This document shows, in pieces, positions 8,348 through 16,869 of a stretch of 64,000 nt of DNA (the stretch's first letter is position 1; every line of letters begins with the position of its first letter). The notes under the pieces are model-generated. The model was not told the DNA's origin and ran no database searches. It saw nothing but the letters and a program-made list of their open reading frames with translations. The stretch spans positions 1,054,001-1,118,000 of the forward strand of contig NZ_JBITMQ010000001.1 in NCBI RefSeq assembly GCF_044466355.1, read 5' to 3'. The position numbers were made by a program, and so were the translations under genes. Source of the DNA: Actinophytocola sp044466355. GTDB taxonomy: Bacteria > Actinomycetota > Actinomycetes > Mycobacteriales > Pseudonocardiaceae.

Positions 8348-8458
8348 GGTCCACCACTCTCCGTCGTCGGCGGTCAACGCGCAACACAGCCGTACCCGCC
8401 GCGCGGACCGGTCACACGACCCGCGGCCGGCGGCTACGCTCGGGAGCGGAGGCCGGAC

Positions 8459-9817
8459 ATGACCGATGAGCTGGGCTACTGGTTGTCCGCGTTCGACCTG
8501 GCCCCGCGCGCCGCGCTGCCGGGGGACACCGACGTGGACGTGGCGATCGTCGGCGCCGGGTTCACCGGCTTGTGGACCGCCTACTACCTGGCGCGCACGG
8601 ACCCGTCCATGCGGATCGCGGTCGTGGAGGCGCACGTCGCCGGGTTCGGGGCCAGCGGGCGCAACGGCGGCTGGTGCTCCGCGCTGTTCCCGGCGTCCCC
8701 GGCGACCGTGGCCCACCGGCACGGCAGACCCGCGGCGATGGCGTTGCAGCGCGCCATGGAGTCCACTGTGGACGAAGTGGGCCGGGTCGCCGCCGAGGAG
8801 GCCATCGACTGCCACTACGCCAAGGGCGGCACGCTGACGCTCGCCAGGACTCCCGCACAGGAGGTCCGGGCCCGCGAACTGGCCGAGGCGGAGACCGTGT
8901 TCGGGGTGGAGGTGACCTGGCTGTCCGCCGCCGAGGCACGGGCACGCTGCGGCGCCACGTCGGTCCTCGGCGCGCTCTTCACCCCGCACTGCGCGGCGAT
9001 CCACCCCGGCCGCCTGGTGCGCGGGCTCGCGGAGGCGGTCGAGCGGCGCGGTGCCACCGTGTACGAGCGGACCCGCGCGCTGGCGCTGCGGCCTGGTGCG
9101 GTGGTCACCGACCGCGGCACGGTACGCGCGCCGGTCGTGGTCCGGGCCACCGAGGGCTACACCCCGGGCCTGCCCGGCAACCGGCGCACGCTCGCGCCGC
9201 TGTACTCGCTGATGGTGGCGACCGAACCGCTGTCCCCGTCGTTCTGGGCGGACGCCGGGCTCGCCCGCCGGGAGACGTTCACCGACCTGCGCCGGATGAT
9301 CGTCTACGGCCAGCGCACCGCGGACGACCGGCTCGCGTTCGGCGGCCGTGGCGCGCCGTACCACTTCGGGTCCCGCGTCTCACCCGCGTTCGACCGCGAC
9401 ACCCGCGTGCACCGGGCGATCGAGGCCACCCTCGTCGAACTGTTCCCGGCTCTGGGGCCGGCACCGCCGATCACCCACCGCTGGGGCGGCCCGCTCGGTG
9501 TGCCCCGGGACTGGACGGCGTCGGTCGGGTTCGATCCCGCCACCGGTCTGGCGTGGGGCGGTGGCTACGTCGGGGACGGGGTCGGCACCGCCAACCTCGC
9601 TGGTCGGACGCTTGCCGACCTGATCACCGGGACCGCGTCGGAGTTGACGGCGTTGCCGTGGGTGGGGCACCGCTCCCGCCGCTGGGAACCGGAACCGCTG
9701 CGGTGGCTCGGCATCAACGCGGGACTGCGCCTGACCGAGGCGGCCGATGCTCGCGAGTCTCGTACCGGCCGCCCGTCTCGCGTCGGTGCGCTCGTCGACC
9801 GCGCCCTCGGCCACTGA
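8459..9817 (+). CDS. FAD-dependent oxidoreductase (DAO family, amine-oxidase-like)
   Basis: 452 residues. The N-terminus has the dinucleotide-binding motif DVAIVGAGFTGLWTAYYLA (GAGFTG at 32-37) and GFGASGRNGGWC just after it, typical of the DAO/gamma-glutamylputrescine-oxidase group in which FAD is held near a conserved Gly-rich loop. The C-terminus keeps the second FAD contact (WGGGYVGDGVGTANLAGR). Relatives oxidise amines or amino acids and release H2O2. The substrate is not apparent. A strong ribosome site (GGAGCGGAGG) precedes ATG 8459. A hairpin at 9859-9881 follows the stop. Confidence 0.8.
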   Translation: MTDELGYWLSAFDLAPRAALPGDTDVDVAIVGAGFTGLWTAYYLARTDPSMRIAVVEAHVAGFGASGRNGGWCSALFPASPATVAHRHGRPAAMALQRAMESTVDEVGRVAAEEAIDCHYAKGGTLTLARTPAQEVRARELAEAETVFGVEVTWLSAAEARARCGATSVLGALFTPHCAAIHPGRLVRGLAEAVERRGATVYERTRALALRPGAVVTDRGTVRAPVVVRATEGYTPGLPGNRRTLAPLYSLMVATEPLSPSFWADAGLARRETFTDLRRMIVYGQRTADDRLAFGGRGAPYHFGSRVSPAFDRDTRVHRAIEATLVELFPALGPAPPITHRWGGPLGVPRDWTASVGFDPATGLAWGGGYVGDGVGTANLAGRTLADLITGTASELTALPWVGHRSRRWEPEPLRWLGINAGLRLTEAADARESRTGRPSRVGALVDRALGH

Positions 9818-9858
9818 GGTCCCAGCGGCACGGCAGACCCTTCGGTGCGTGGCCGGAT

Positions 9859-9881
9859 GTGCTGATGGGGTCCTTCAGCAC
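9859..9881. terminator. Stem-loop after the FAD oxidoreductase gene
   Basis: GTGCTGA and TCAGCAC form a perfect 7-bp stem around a 9-base loop, 41 bases after the stop codon. There is no U-tract, as is common for actinobacterial terminators. Confidence 0.45.
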
Positions 9882-9896
9882 AGGTGTCGTGCCTCA

Positions 9897-9917
9897 TCCG
9901 GGTGTTGATCACCCGGA
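9897..9917. promoter_or_regulatory. Perfect 8-bp palindromic hairpin ahead of the FecCD operon
   Basis: TCCGGGTG and CACCCGGA flank a 5-base loop that contains most of the predicted -35 element of the transporter operon. It is either a second terminator element for the preceding gene or an additional operator. Confidence 0.45.
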
Positions 9918-9932
9918 CGCGCCGGGTAGTGT
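9905..9932 (+). promoter_or_regulatory. Predicted promoter of the FecCD transport operon, leaderless
   Basis: TTGATC (9905-9910) and TAGTGT (9927-9932) are spaced by 16 bases. The next 8 bases lead to ATG 9941, so transcription would start at or next to the start codon. There is no Shine-Dalgarno sequence, which fits a leaderless mRNA. Confidence 0.5.
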
Positions 9933-9933
9933 T

Positions 9934-9950
9934 ATTGACAATGACAATCA
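9934..9950. promoter_or_regulatory. Fur/Zur-like operator overlapping the start codon
   Basis: The stretch 9937-9950 (GACAATGACAATCA) matches the GATAAT-GATAAT-CA core of the classical Fur box at 12 of 14 positions. The 15 bases 9934-9948 are palindromic at 12 of 15. The site starts just after the predicted -10 element and covers ATG 9941, so a bound repressor would block transcription. A metal-responsive Fur-family protein (iron or zinc) is the obvious candidate. Confidence 0.5.
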
Positions 9951-11002
9951 CTACTGTTTGGCGACGAGTGGACGGGTCGGTGCTCGGGCTCGCGGTCGTC
10001 CTGGTCGTCGTCCTGCTGGTTTCCGTGCTGGTGGCGATCGGTCTGGGGCCTGCTGTGGTGGCGCCGGGGGAGACCGTGCGGTACCTGTGGGCCGCGGTCA
10101 CCGGCGCGGAGATCGGCGTCGACGAGGTGACGCGCTACCAGATCGTCTGGCAGATCCGCACGCCCCGGGTGTTGCTCGCGACGGTCGTCGGGGCCGGGCT
10201 CGCGGCGGTCGGTGTCGTGGTGCAGGCGCTGGTGCGCAACGCGCTCGCGGACCCGTTCATCCTCGGCGTGTCCTCCGGCGCGTCGGTCGGCGCGGTGGCG
10301 GTGAGCGTGTCCGGGGCGCTCGCGGGGCTCGGGATCTACGCGGTGTCGGCGGGTGCGTTCCTCGGCGCGCTCGGCGCCTCGGTCCTCGTCTACCTCGCGT
10401 CCCGCACGGCGGCGGGGATCATGCCGCTGCGGCTCGTGCTGACCGGCGTCGCCATGGCGTTCGGGTTCCAGGCCGTGCTGAGCGTGATCATCTACTTCGC
10501 GCCGGACAGCGAGGCGACGAGTGCGGTGCTGTTCTGGACGATGGGTGGGTTCGGTGCCGCGACGTGGGGTGCGCTGCCGGTGGTCGCCGTCGTGGTGGTG
10601 GCCGCGCTCGTCGTGCTGCGCCGGTTCGGTCGCGCGCTGGACGTGCTGTCGCTCGGTGACGAGACCGCGGGCAGCCTCGGTGTCGACGCCGCGTCCGTCC
10701 GAAGGAGACTGTTCGCGCTGACGGCGGTGGCGACCGGCGCGATGGTGGCCGTCAGCGGCGCGATCGGGTTCGTCGGGCTCGTGGTGCCGCACGTGGTCCG
10801 CATCCTGGTCGGCGCGGCGCACGCGCGGGTGCTGGTCGTCGCGCCGCTGGTGGGGGCCGTGCTGATGGTGTGGGTCGACCTGGTGTCCCGGACCGTGGTC
10901 GCGCCCAGGGAACTGCCGCTGGGTGCGATCACCGCACTCGTCGGCGTGCCGGTTTTCGTCGTGCTGATGCGGCGCCGCGGGTACCTGTTCGGAGGGCGCT
11001 GA
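9941..11002 (+). CDS. FecCD/BtuC-family ABC transporter permease
   Basis: 353 residues with about nine or ten hydrophobic helices. It has the family's marker segments RTPRVLLATVVGAGLAAVG, NALADPFILGVSSGASVGA and the C-terminal GAIGFVGLVVPHVVRILVG. It forms the membrane channel of an importer for iron-siderophore, haem or a similar chelate. It is followed by its ATPase (11004) and a lipoprotein binding subunit (11788), a complete importer. ATG 9941 is chosen; in-frame GTG 9929 and TTG 9935 lie inside the predicted promoter. One permease gene suggests a homodimeric channel. Confidence 0.85.
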   Translation: MTITTVWRRVDGSVLGLAVVLVVVLLVSVLVAIGLGPAVVAPGETVRYLWAAVTGAEIGVDEVTRYQIVWQIRTPRVLLATVVGAGLAAVGVVVQALVRNALADPFILGVSSGASVGAVAVSVSGALAGLGIYAVSAGAFLGALGASVLVYLASRTAAGIMPLRLVLTGVAMAFGFQAVLSVIIYFAPDSEATSAVLFWTMGGFGAATWGALPVVAVVVVAALVVLRRFGRALDVLSLGDETAGSLGVDAASVRRRLFALTAVATGAMVAVSGAIGFVGLVVPHVVRILVGAAHARVLVVAPLVGAVLMVWVDLVSRTVVAPRELPLGAITALVGVPVFVVLMRRRGYLFGGR

Positions 11003-11003
11003 C

Positions 11004-11801
11004 GTGGCGGGGCTGAGGTTCGACGAGCTGTCCGTGACCGTGGACCGCCACGTGATCGTCCGTTCGCTGGTGCTCGACGTGCCGGACGGCGCGGTCGTGG
11101 GTCTGGTGGGGCCCAACGGTTCCGGCAAGTCCACGGCGCTGCGCTGCGTGTACCGGGCGCTCGCTCCCAGCGGCGGCGCGGTCTGGCTCGACACCGTTGA
11201 TCTCTGCGCGATGGGCCTGCGGGACAGTGCCCGGCGCATCGCCGCGCTCACCCAGGAGAACGGCGTCGACCTCGACTTCACGGTCGCGGAGGTCGTCGCG
11301 CTGGGCCGCGCTCCGCACCTGACGGGCAACCGGCCGCTCGGCGCGCACGACCGTGCCGTGTGCCACGACGCGATGGTCCGGCTCGACGTGCTGCACCTGG
11401 CCGAGCGCAGCGTGTTGTCGCTGTCCGGCGGGGAACGGCAGCGGGTGCTGATCGCCCGCGCGCTCGCGCAGGAACCCGAGGTGCTGGTGCTCGACGAGCC
11501 CACCAACCACCTCGACCTGCGCCACCAGGTCGAACTCCTCGGCCTGCTGCGGGGCACCGGCCGCACGGCGCTCGTCGTGCTGCACGACCTCAACCTCGCC
11601 GCCGTCGCCTGCGACCGGCTCGGGGTGCTCTCCGGCGGTGCGCTCGTCGCGGCGGGACCGCCGGGCGAGGTGCTCACGCCAGAACTCGTGCGCGCGGTGT
11701 TCGGGGTGGACGTGACCGTCGTCCGCCACCCGGAGACCGGTGCGCCGCAACTGCTCCACTCGTTGTCCACTTTGGAGGAACAGCTCGATGGCCATCGCTG
11801 A
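11004..11801 (+). CDS. FecE/BtuD-type ABC transporter ATPase
   Basis: 265 residues. Walker A GPNGSGKST is at 36-44, signature LSGGE at 140-144, Walker B LVLDE at 161-165, and the H-loop in VVLHDLNLA. This is the energy-coupling subunit of the FecCD-type importer. It starts with GTG one base after the permease stop, and its 3' end overlaps the binding-protein gene by 14 bases, so the three genes are translated as one unit. All catalytic motifs are intact. Confidence 0.9.
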   Translation: MAGLRFDELSVTVDRHVIVRSLVLDVPDGAVVGLVGPNGSGKSTALRCVYRALAPSGGAVWLDTVDLCAMGLRDSARRIAALTQENGVDLDFTVAEVVALGRAPHLTGNRPLGAHDRAVCHDAMVRLDVLHLAERSVLSLSGGERQRVLIARALAQEPEVLVLDEPTNHLDLRHQVELLGLLRGTGRTALVVLHDLNLAAVACDRLGVLSGGALVAAGPPGEVLTPELVRAVFGVDVTVVRHPETGAPQLLHSLSTLEEQLDGHR

Positions 11802-12768
11802 GAGAATCTCCGCGCTCCTGCTCGCCACGATCCCGCTCGCCGCGTGCGGGGCACAGGTCGCCGACGACGCGGGCGCGCGGACCGTCACGGTGCCCCGGTG
11901 CGGTGAGGAGGTCGAGTACACGACACCGCGGCGGGCGGTGGTGTACGAGGGTGGCAGCGCGGACAAGATGTTCGCGCTCGGCCTCACCGACCACGTGCAC
12001 GGGTACGTGATGCCGCCCGCGAACCCGCCGGTGTCGGAATCACCGTGGGCGGCCGAGTACGAGAAGGTCGAGTTCCTCGGTGACGACCTGCTCAACAAGG
12101 AGCTCGTCGTCGACGCGAAGGCGGACCTCGTGGTGGCGGGCTGGCGGTCCGGCTTCTCCGACGAGCGCGGCATCACCCCGGAGATCCTCGACGGGCTGGG
12201 CGTCCAGAGCTTCATGCACACCGAGTCCTGCTACAACTACCCCGGCCACCCGGAGAAGGTGCCGCCGTTCGAGGGCCTCTACACCGACCTGGAACGGCTC
12301 GGCCGCATCTTCGGTGTCGAGGACCGGGCGACGGACGTCGTCGCGGACCTGAAGGAACGCGTCGAGAAGGTGAAAGCCCAGGCGCCACAGGGTGATCCGG
12401 TCCCGGTGTTCCTGTACGACTCCGGCACCGACCAGCCGTTCACCGCCGGCAACCAGGTGCCGCCGAACGAGATCATCTCCTTCGCCGGCGGCCGCAACAT
12501 CTTCGCGGACCTCGAACAGCGGTGGACCAAGGTCGGCTGGGAGTCGGTCGTGGCGGCCAAACCCGAGGTGATCATCATCCTCGACTACGGCGACCAGCCC
12601 GCCCAGGAGAAGATCGACTTCCTGAGGACCTCACCCACCACCGCGAGCCTGCCCGCCGTGGTCAACGACCGGTTCTACGTCCTCGACTACAACGAGGGCA
12701 TCAGCAGCCCCCGCAACGTCGACGGGCTGGAGGGTTTCGCCGAGTACGTGCGTTCCCTGCCACGCTAG
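11788..12768 (+). CDS. Substrate-binding lipoprotein of the FecCD importer
   Basis: 326 residues. A lipoprotein signal ends at the lipobox L17-A18-A19-C20, so it is anchored outside the membrane. The rest follows the BtuF/FepB binding-protein plan: an N-terminal lobe with RRAVVYEGGSADKMFALGL, the middle helix (GLYTDLERLGRIFGV) and a C-terminal lobe with PEVIIILDYG. The segment ESCYNYPGHPE is shared, as I recall, with a subgroup of actinobacterial binding proteins whose ligand has not been assigned. ATG 11788 is supported by GGAGGAA eight bases upstream. Its stop codon overlaps that of the convergent hydrolase. Confidence 0.85.
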   Translation: MAIAERISALLLATIPLAACGAQVADDAGARTVTVPRCGEEVEYTTPRRAVVYEGGSADKMFALGLTDHVHGYVMPPANPPVSESPWAAEYEKVEFLGDDLLNKELVVDAKADLVVAGWRSGFSDERGITPEILDGLGVQSFMHTESCYNYPGHPEKVPPFEGLYTDLERLGRIFGVEDRATDVVADLKERVEKVKAQAPQGDPVPVFLYDSGTDQPFTAGNQVPPNEIISFAGGRNIFADLEQRWTKVGWESVVAAKPEVIIILDYGDQPAQEKIDFLRTSPTTASLPAVVNDRFYVLDYNEGISSPRNVDGLEGFAEYVRSLPR

Positions 12769-13535
12769 GCGACAGGCGCGGTTTCGGTGGCGGCCCACGT
12801 GGCGAGCCGGGGCTCCAGCGTCCGGTAGAAGTCGGGGTGCAGGGCCATGCCGGTGTGGCTGCTGCGGATCTCGACGCACTCCGCCGACGGGTCCTGGCAC
12901 AGCCGCCACGGCGCGACCCGGTCCAGCCGCGAGTACACGGCCAGCGCGGGCATGCCGTGCGGAAGGGGTTCCGCCAGCGCGGCGGAGTGGGTGTCGTAGC
13001 AGCCGCCGGTGAAGCAGTCGCCGTCGAGCAAGCCGGGAACGCCCCAGGTGGACAGCCGGGTCAGGAACCGGGCGAATCGCACGGCTTTCGGGCTGACGCC
13101 GAGCGGGTCGAGCACCGGGCTGCCGACCATCACCAGTCCGCGCACGAGGTCCGGCCTGCGGAGGGCCACCAGCCGGGCGAGCCAGCCGCCGCGGCTCTGT
13201 CCCAACAGGACGACCCGGCGGCCGGTGGCCTCCGCGTGTCCCTGCAGGCGACGCTCGATGCGGTCGGCCAGCGTCGTGGTGCACCCCATGTTCAGGCCGG
13301 TTCGCGCGCACGCGGGCCGGTAACCCCTGGCACGCAACCAGCTTCTGGTCAGCGTGAGCGTGCTGTCCCCGCAGCCGAACCCGGGTACCAGGAGCACGCC
13401 GAGGCCGTCGCCCTGCCGGGTTCGCTGTGTGCGCCAGGCGGAGTCACGCAGCAGCCGGGGCGCCATGCAGGCCACCGCAACGAGCAGCCGCTCCTGCGTG
13501 TCGGCTCGCCGCATCAGTCCCCGGATCCGCCCCAT
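12765..13535 (-). CDS. Alpha/beta hydrolase
   Basis: 256 residues. The nucleophile elbow is GQSRGG; the acid is probably the D of YSRLDRV and the base the H of SSHTGM, giving a full catalytic triad in the right order. The N-terminal VLLVPGFGCGD supplies an oxyanion-hole-like loop. It resembles PGAP1/lipase-class cytosolic hydrolases acting on esters. No signal peptide is seen. ATG 13535 has GGAAGGAGGC upstream; the longer frame to 13664 is arginine/proline-rich and not credible. The gene's last four bases are shared with the convergent lipoprotein gene through a CTAG palindrome. Confidence 0.75.
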   Translation of the reverse strand: MGRIRGLMRRADTQERLLVAVACMAPRLLRDSAWRTQRTRQGDGLGVLLVPGFGCGDSTLTLTRSWLRARGYRPACARTGLNMGCTTTLADRIERRLQGHAEATGRRVVLLGQSRGGWLARLVALRRPDLVRGLVMVGSPVLDPLGVSPKAVRFARFLTRLSTWGVPGLLDGDCFTGGCYDTHSAALAEPLPHGMPALAVYSRLDRVAPWRLCQDPSAECVEIRSSHTGMALHPDFYRTLEPRLATWAATETAPVA

Positions 13536-13553
13536 CGGCCGCCTCCTTCCGCA

Positions 13554-13583
13554 CGGCACCGGGGTACCCGGCCGTCGGTGCCG
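13554..13583. terminator. GC-rich stem-loop after the DUF6292 gene
   Basis: CGGCACCG (13554-13561) and CGGTGCCG (13576-13583) form a perfect 8-bp stem around a 14-base loop, 16 bases past the DUF6292 stop and just before the hydrolase ribosome site. It probably separates the two minus-strand units. Confidence 0.5.
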
Positions 13584-13599
13584 CAACCATCGGCCGGGA

Positions 13600-14055
13600 T
13601 CACGACGTGACGGTCTCCTGGTGTCCGGTGCGGACACCGCCCGTCGCGGACCGGTTACCGGCATAGTCCATCAGAAGTCGCCGCACGTCCTTCGCGCCCG
13701 GGACATGCGGTGCCGGGCCGTTGTCGTCCGGGCGGGCGCGGAACAGGTTCGCGGTCCACTCGGCCACCTCGGCGGGCGGGGGGAGCACGGTCTGTCCGAA
13801 GTAGGCCACGACCACCAGGTCGCTGCTGCCGGGGTCCTCGACCGCCGCCGACCACCCGTGCCGTTCGTCCCACAGGAGCGCCACGTCACGATCCGGGTGG
13901 GTGTCGAGCCGTTCGTCGAGCGCCAGGTACGCGCCGGCCGGCTCGTCGGCGTGGCTGTAGGAACACTCGCCCCGCAGGCCCAGTGCGAGCCTGACCTGCA
14001 GGACGTACTGCTGGAGACCGCGTGCCACCCGGTCGTCGAAGTCCAGTCTTGTCAC
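13600..14055 (-). CDS. DUF6292 family protein
   Basis: 151 residues. The core LQQYVLQVRLALGLRGECSY, followed by AYLALDERLDTHPDRDVALLWDE and HGWSAAVE, is the recognisable pattern of DUF6292, a small soluble family confined to actinomycetes with many paralogues per genome. The function is unknown; similar proteins are often near regulatory or conjugative genes. GTG 14055 puts the start just before the conserved core. An alternative ATG at 14175 would add about 40 unconserved residues. The tail is polar and probably disordered. Confidence 0.7.
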   Translation of the reverse strand: MTRLDFDDRVARGLQQYVLQVRLALGLRGECSYSHADEPAGAYLALDERLDTHPDRDVALLWDERHGWSAAVEDPGSSDLVVVAYFGQTVLPPPAEVAEWTANLFRARPDDNGPAPHVPGAKDVRRLLMDYAGNRSATGGVRTGHQETVTS

Positions 14056-14196
14056 GGTGTCGCGCCCCTCCGGTCCGTGCGCGGGAATGTGGAGCGCGCC
14101 GGCTGCTTGACGCAACGATCTGGTACCCGGACGAGTGGCGTCGTAACCCTTTTCGGTTACGCCTGTCTCGATCAAGCCGACCGGGCGGTAGGGACC

Positions 14197-14427
14197 TCAG
14201 TCGGCAGGGCCGCGCAGCAGCAGCATCGTCCGCAGCACGTGCTCGACGGCGCACGGGAAGGCCGCGCCGCGCAACTCGTCCCGGGTGGCGAGGTTGCGGG
14301 AGGCGAACTCGAGCATCCGCTCGGTCCCCAGCCTGCGGACGACCAGCTCGGCGATCTCCTGCAGATCGAGCCCGGGGTGGTCGAGACGCGTGAGGGCGAA
14401 CTCGATCACCAGCTCTTCGTCCGACAT
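14197..14427 (-). CDS. Small hypothetical protein
   Basis: 76 residues, acidic N-terminus and mostly alpha-helical in appearance, with no cysteines beyond one and no membrane segment. A clear ribosome site (GGAGG) lies six bases before ATG 14427, which supports expression. I do not recognise a family. It is followed, after 141 bases, by the DUF6292 gene on the same strand. Confidence 0.6.
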   Translation of the reverse strand: MSDEELVIEFALTRLDHPGLDLQEIAELVVRRLGTERMLEFASRNLATRDELRGAAFPCAVEHVLRTMLLLRGPAD

Positions 14428-14453
14428 GTCGCCTCCACCACCACCTTATCGGC

Positions 14454-15133
14454 GTGCGCCACGGAAACCGAAACCTCTGGCACGCTCCCGACGATGTAGG
14501 GCGACGAGCATCGACGCCGAACTCGGTCGCCGGCCGATGTGGGCGCGAGCGGAACTGGTTCTTCCACCAGCTGCTGAACAGCGACGTCGACACCTACGAG
14601 CGCGTGCGCCCGCTCTGGCGGGAACAGCGGCGGCACATGCGGCTGGCGCGCAAGCTCGACCGCGGTGTCGGCACCGCCATCCGGCACGAGGTGGCGGGCG
14701 AGCCGGGCTACCGGGAGCTGGACGCGAAGGCGGGCCGGGAGAAGGACACCAGGCGTGCGGGCAGGGTGCTGGTCCGGTCGATCCGCGTGGCCAGGCAACG
14801 GCTCGACCGGGCGCTCGCGGGCGACTTCGCCCGAGCGACGATGAAACGCGACGCGCGGGACGTGTCACGGCGGCTGCGGACGGTTCACCAGCGCGCCGAC
14901 GACCTGACCGAGCGGTTGTCGCACGGCTCCCTGGACTCCGGCCTCCTCGCGCCCCTGCATGTCCGGACACGTCCGAGGAGCGGAAGAAGCAGTACACGGA
15001 GATCAGGGCCGCGCTCCGCGGGCTGGAGAAGGCCGTCGACGCTCTCGTGCGTGCGGTCGGCGAGCGCGAGAAGAAGTTCAAGGCCAAGCAGCGGCGGTAC
15101 CTCAAAGACGGTCAGGCCCGGTACAAACGCTGA
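14454..15133 (+). pseudogene. Helical unknown protein, frameshifted
   Basis: Frame 3 from about 14552 encodes a highly charged helical protein (NWFFHQLLNSDVDTYERV, then KRDARDVSRRLRTVHQ). Around base 14965 the protein-like signal jumps to frame 2, giving TSEERKKQYTEIRAALRG through KKFKAKQRRYLKD and a natural stop at 15133. Frame 3 after that point is low-complexity arginine/serine and runs on to 15182. The two halves have the same coiled, Lys/Arg/Glu-rich character and look like one gene with a 1-base loss or 2-base gain. The 5' end is also uncertain: residues before NWFFHQ look non-coding. No family is recognised. Confidence 0.45.
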
Positions 15134-15141
15134 CCACAGGT

Positions 15142-16869
15142 CTAGGTGGACAGCCACTCCCGGTGTGCGGTGGCCGTGGTGAACTCGCGGAGGTGGAGGG
15201 CCGCGGTCAACCATGCCCGGGGGAACTCGTCGGTGTGGTCGTCGACGGTGCGGCCGAAGGCGTCGCGATGACGGGCGTGCGTGGCGGCGGACAGCGTGGC
15301 GAGGACGGCCGCGGTGGTGGTGAGGCCGTTCGCGGTCAGGGACCGGGTGTTCCGGTCCGCCGACGTGGCCATGGCGACAGAGCGGCCGGCGAGCGCGATG
15401 CGGTGCACGAGGTTGCGCAGCGGGTGCAGGGGAGGCGGGACGCGGTGTTCCGGCGGGCGGCGCCGCGGGACCACGCGGGCCTCGCCTGCCGGGACGTGCG
15501 AGCGCTGGAGCCGGTCGAGCGCCAGGTCGACGGTGCCGCCCATGGCCGAGGGCAGCGTGAGGGCCTCGCCCTGCACGGCCAGGGCCGTGGCGGTCGCGGG
15601 CAGGTGGGGGAGAAGGCGTGCGATCACCCGCACCCGCATGCCGCCCGCGGTCGCCAGCACGCGCAGGTTCTCGCGCGTGCGGTCGTCGTCGCCGGTCAGG
15701 TCCAGTTCCGCGTCGTCGGTGGCCACGCGCAGGGCTGGGCCCGCCGCACCGCGCACCTCCGCGTCGAGGAACAGCAGCGTCGCGCCCGCCGGGCGGTGGC
15801 TTTCGGGCAGGGCGCGCACGGCGAACGCCCTGGCGACCTGGTCCGTCAGCGGTTCCCGCCACAGGCCCGCCGCCGGTGGCTCGTGCCAGGCGACGCCCTT
15901 CGCCGCCACGGCACGCACCTTCTGCCCCGCGCCGAGGCGGTGGTCGGCGGACGCGGTGCCGCCGGACAGCAGCAGACCGGACCGGCCGAGTGCCCGGTGG
16001 GTGAGGCCGGACTCGCCGACCGCCACCGGACCGTTCGCGGCGACGGGCACTCGTTCGGCGCCGCCGGGCATGATCGCCGGGACGGTCCACAGCACGCCGT
16101 CGTCGTCGACCAGGTGGGTCACCACGCCGCCGTGACCCGTCGCGGCGACGACGGCTTCGGTGCACAACCCGTACAGCCGCAGCGATCCGACCGGGCGGTA
16201 CTCGCGGCGGGCGGTGCCGCGGAGCACGTCGGTGACGGTGCCGGTGCGGAGGTCGTGGCAGAGCAGGAGCAGGTCGAGCAGGTCGTCGGTCAGCTCCGCG
16301 CGGTCGAAGGACGGGTCGTCCGTGCGGGCGGCGGTCAGGGCCGTGGCGACCCGCAACCCGCTCGCGGCCGCGCGGTGCAGGCTCGCGACGCGTGCCTGGT
16401 GCACCGCGCGCAGCAACTCGGCCCGGACCACGGTGCCGCTGCCCGACGCGCCCGCTCGCAGCACGGTCGCACCCGCGGACCACAGCGCGGCGGCCGCCGT
16501 CCGCTCCGCGTCGGTGATGTCCGCGGCTGGGGTGTCTGCTGGGGTGCCGGCGGTGGGTTCCGCCGGGGCGTCGAGAGGCGTGGGTGCCGCGACGGAGGCC
16601 GCGGCGACCGCGACGCCGCGGTGCAGGCAGCGGGGCGCGAGCAGGCACGAGCACGTCAGCGCGTCGGCCGAGGTCAGCACACCGTCGGTCAGCCGCCACG
16701 TCAACGTCGTCTCGTCGTCGAGCGGTGCGGTGGCCTGGTCGTCGTCGACGGTCACGGTCCAGTCCGCCGCCCGGGCGACGGCGGCGTCCACGCGTTTGCG
16801 CAGCCGCGGTGGCAGGTCGTCGAGGACGTCCGCGGGCACCGACGGCGCCACCGGGGGCAGTCCGTTCAC
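15142..16869 (-). CDS. SWIM zinc-finger protein, last gene of the MoxR-VWA operon (YehQ-like)
   Basis: 575 residues. A SWIM zinc site is visible at C73-x-C75-x5-C81-x-H83. It is followed by a long unassigned region with alternating helices and strands, containing two small Ala/Pro linkers (near 95-120). SWIM domains bind DNA or proteins. In Escherichia coli the uncharacterised YehQ is a SWIM protein in the same gene neighbourhood, so this is its likely counterpart. The GTG start overlaps the stop of the VWA gene (GTGA), showing translational coupling. It is the 3'-most gene of the five-gene operon. The function is unknown. Confidence 0.75.
   Translation of the reverse strand: MNGLPPVAPSVPADVLDDLPPRLRKRVDAAVARAADWTVTVDDDQATAPLDDETTLTWRLTDGVLTSADALTCSCLLAPRCLHRGVAVAAASVAAPTPLDAPAEPTAGTPADTPAADITDAERTAAAALWSAGATVLRAGASGSGTVVRAELLRAVHQARVASLHRAAASGLRVATALTAARTDDPSFDRAELTDDLLDLLLLCHDLRTGTVTDVLRGTARREYRPVGSLRLYGLCTEAVVAATGHGGVVTHLVDDDGVLWTVPAIMPGGAERVPVAANGPVAVGESGLTHRALGRSGLLLSGGTASADHRLGAGQKVRAVAAKGVAWHEPPAAGLWREPLTDQVARAFAVRALPESHRPAGATLLFLDAEVRGAAGPALRVATDDAELDLTGDDDRTRENLRVLATAGGMRVRVIARLLPHLPATATALAVQGEALTLPSAMGGTVDLALDRLQRSHVPAGEARVVPRRRPPEHRVPPPLHPLRNLVHRIALAGRSVAMATSADRNTRSLTANGLTTTAAVLATLSAATHARHRDAFGRTVDDHTDEFPRAWLTAALHLREFTTATAHREWLST

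Noticed and set aside
7485..8387. N-terminal extension of the fused oxidoreductase up to base 8387
   Set aside because: This stretch is the GAF-ANTAR gene in another frame. Its residues are arginine-rich, and ATG 7484 begins the conserved Rossmann motif.
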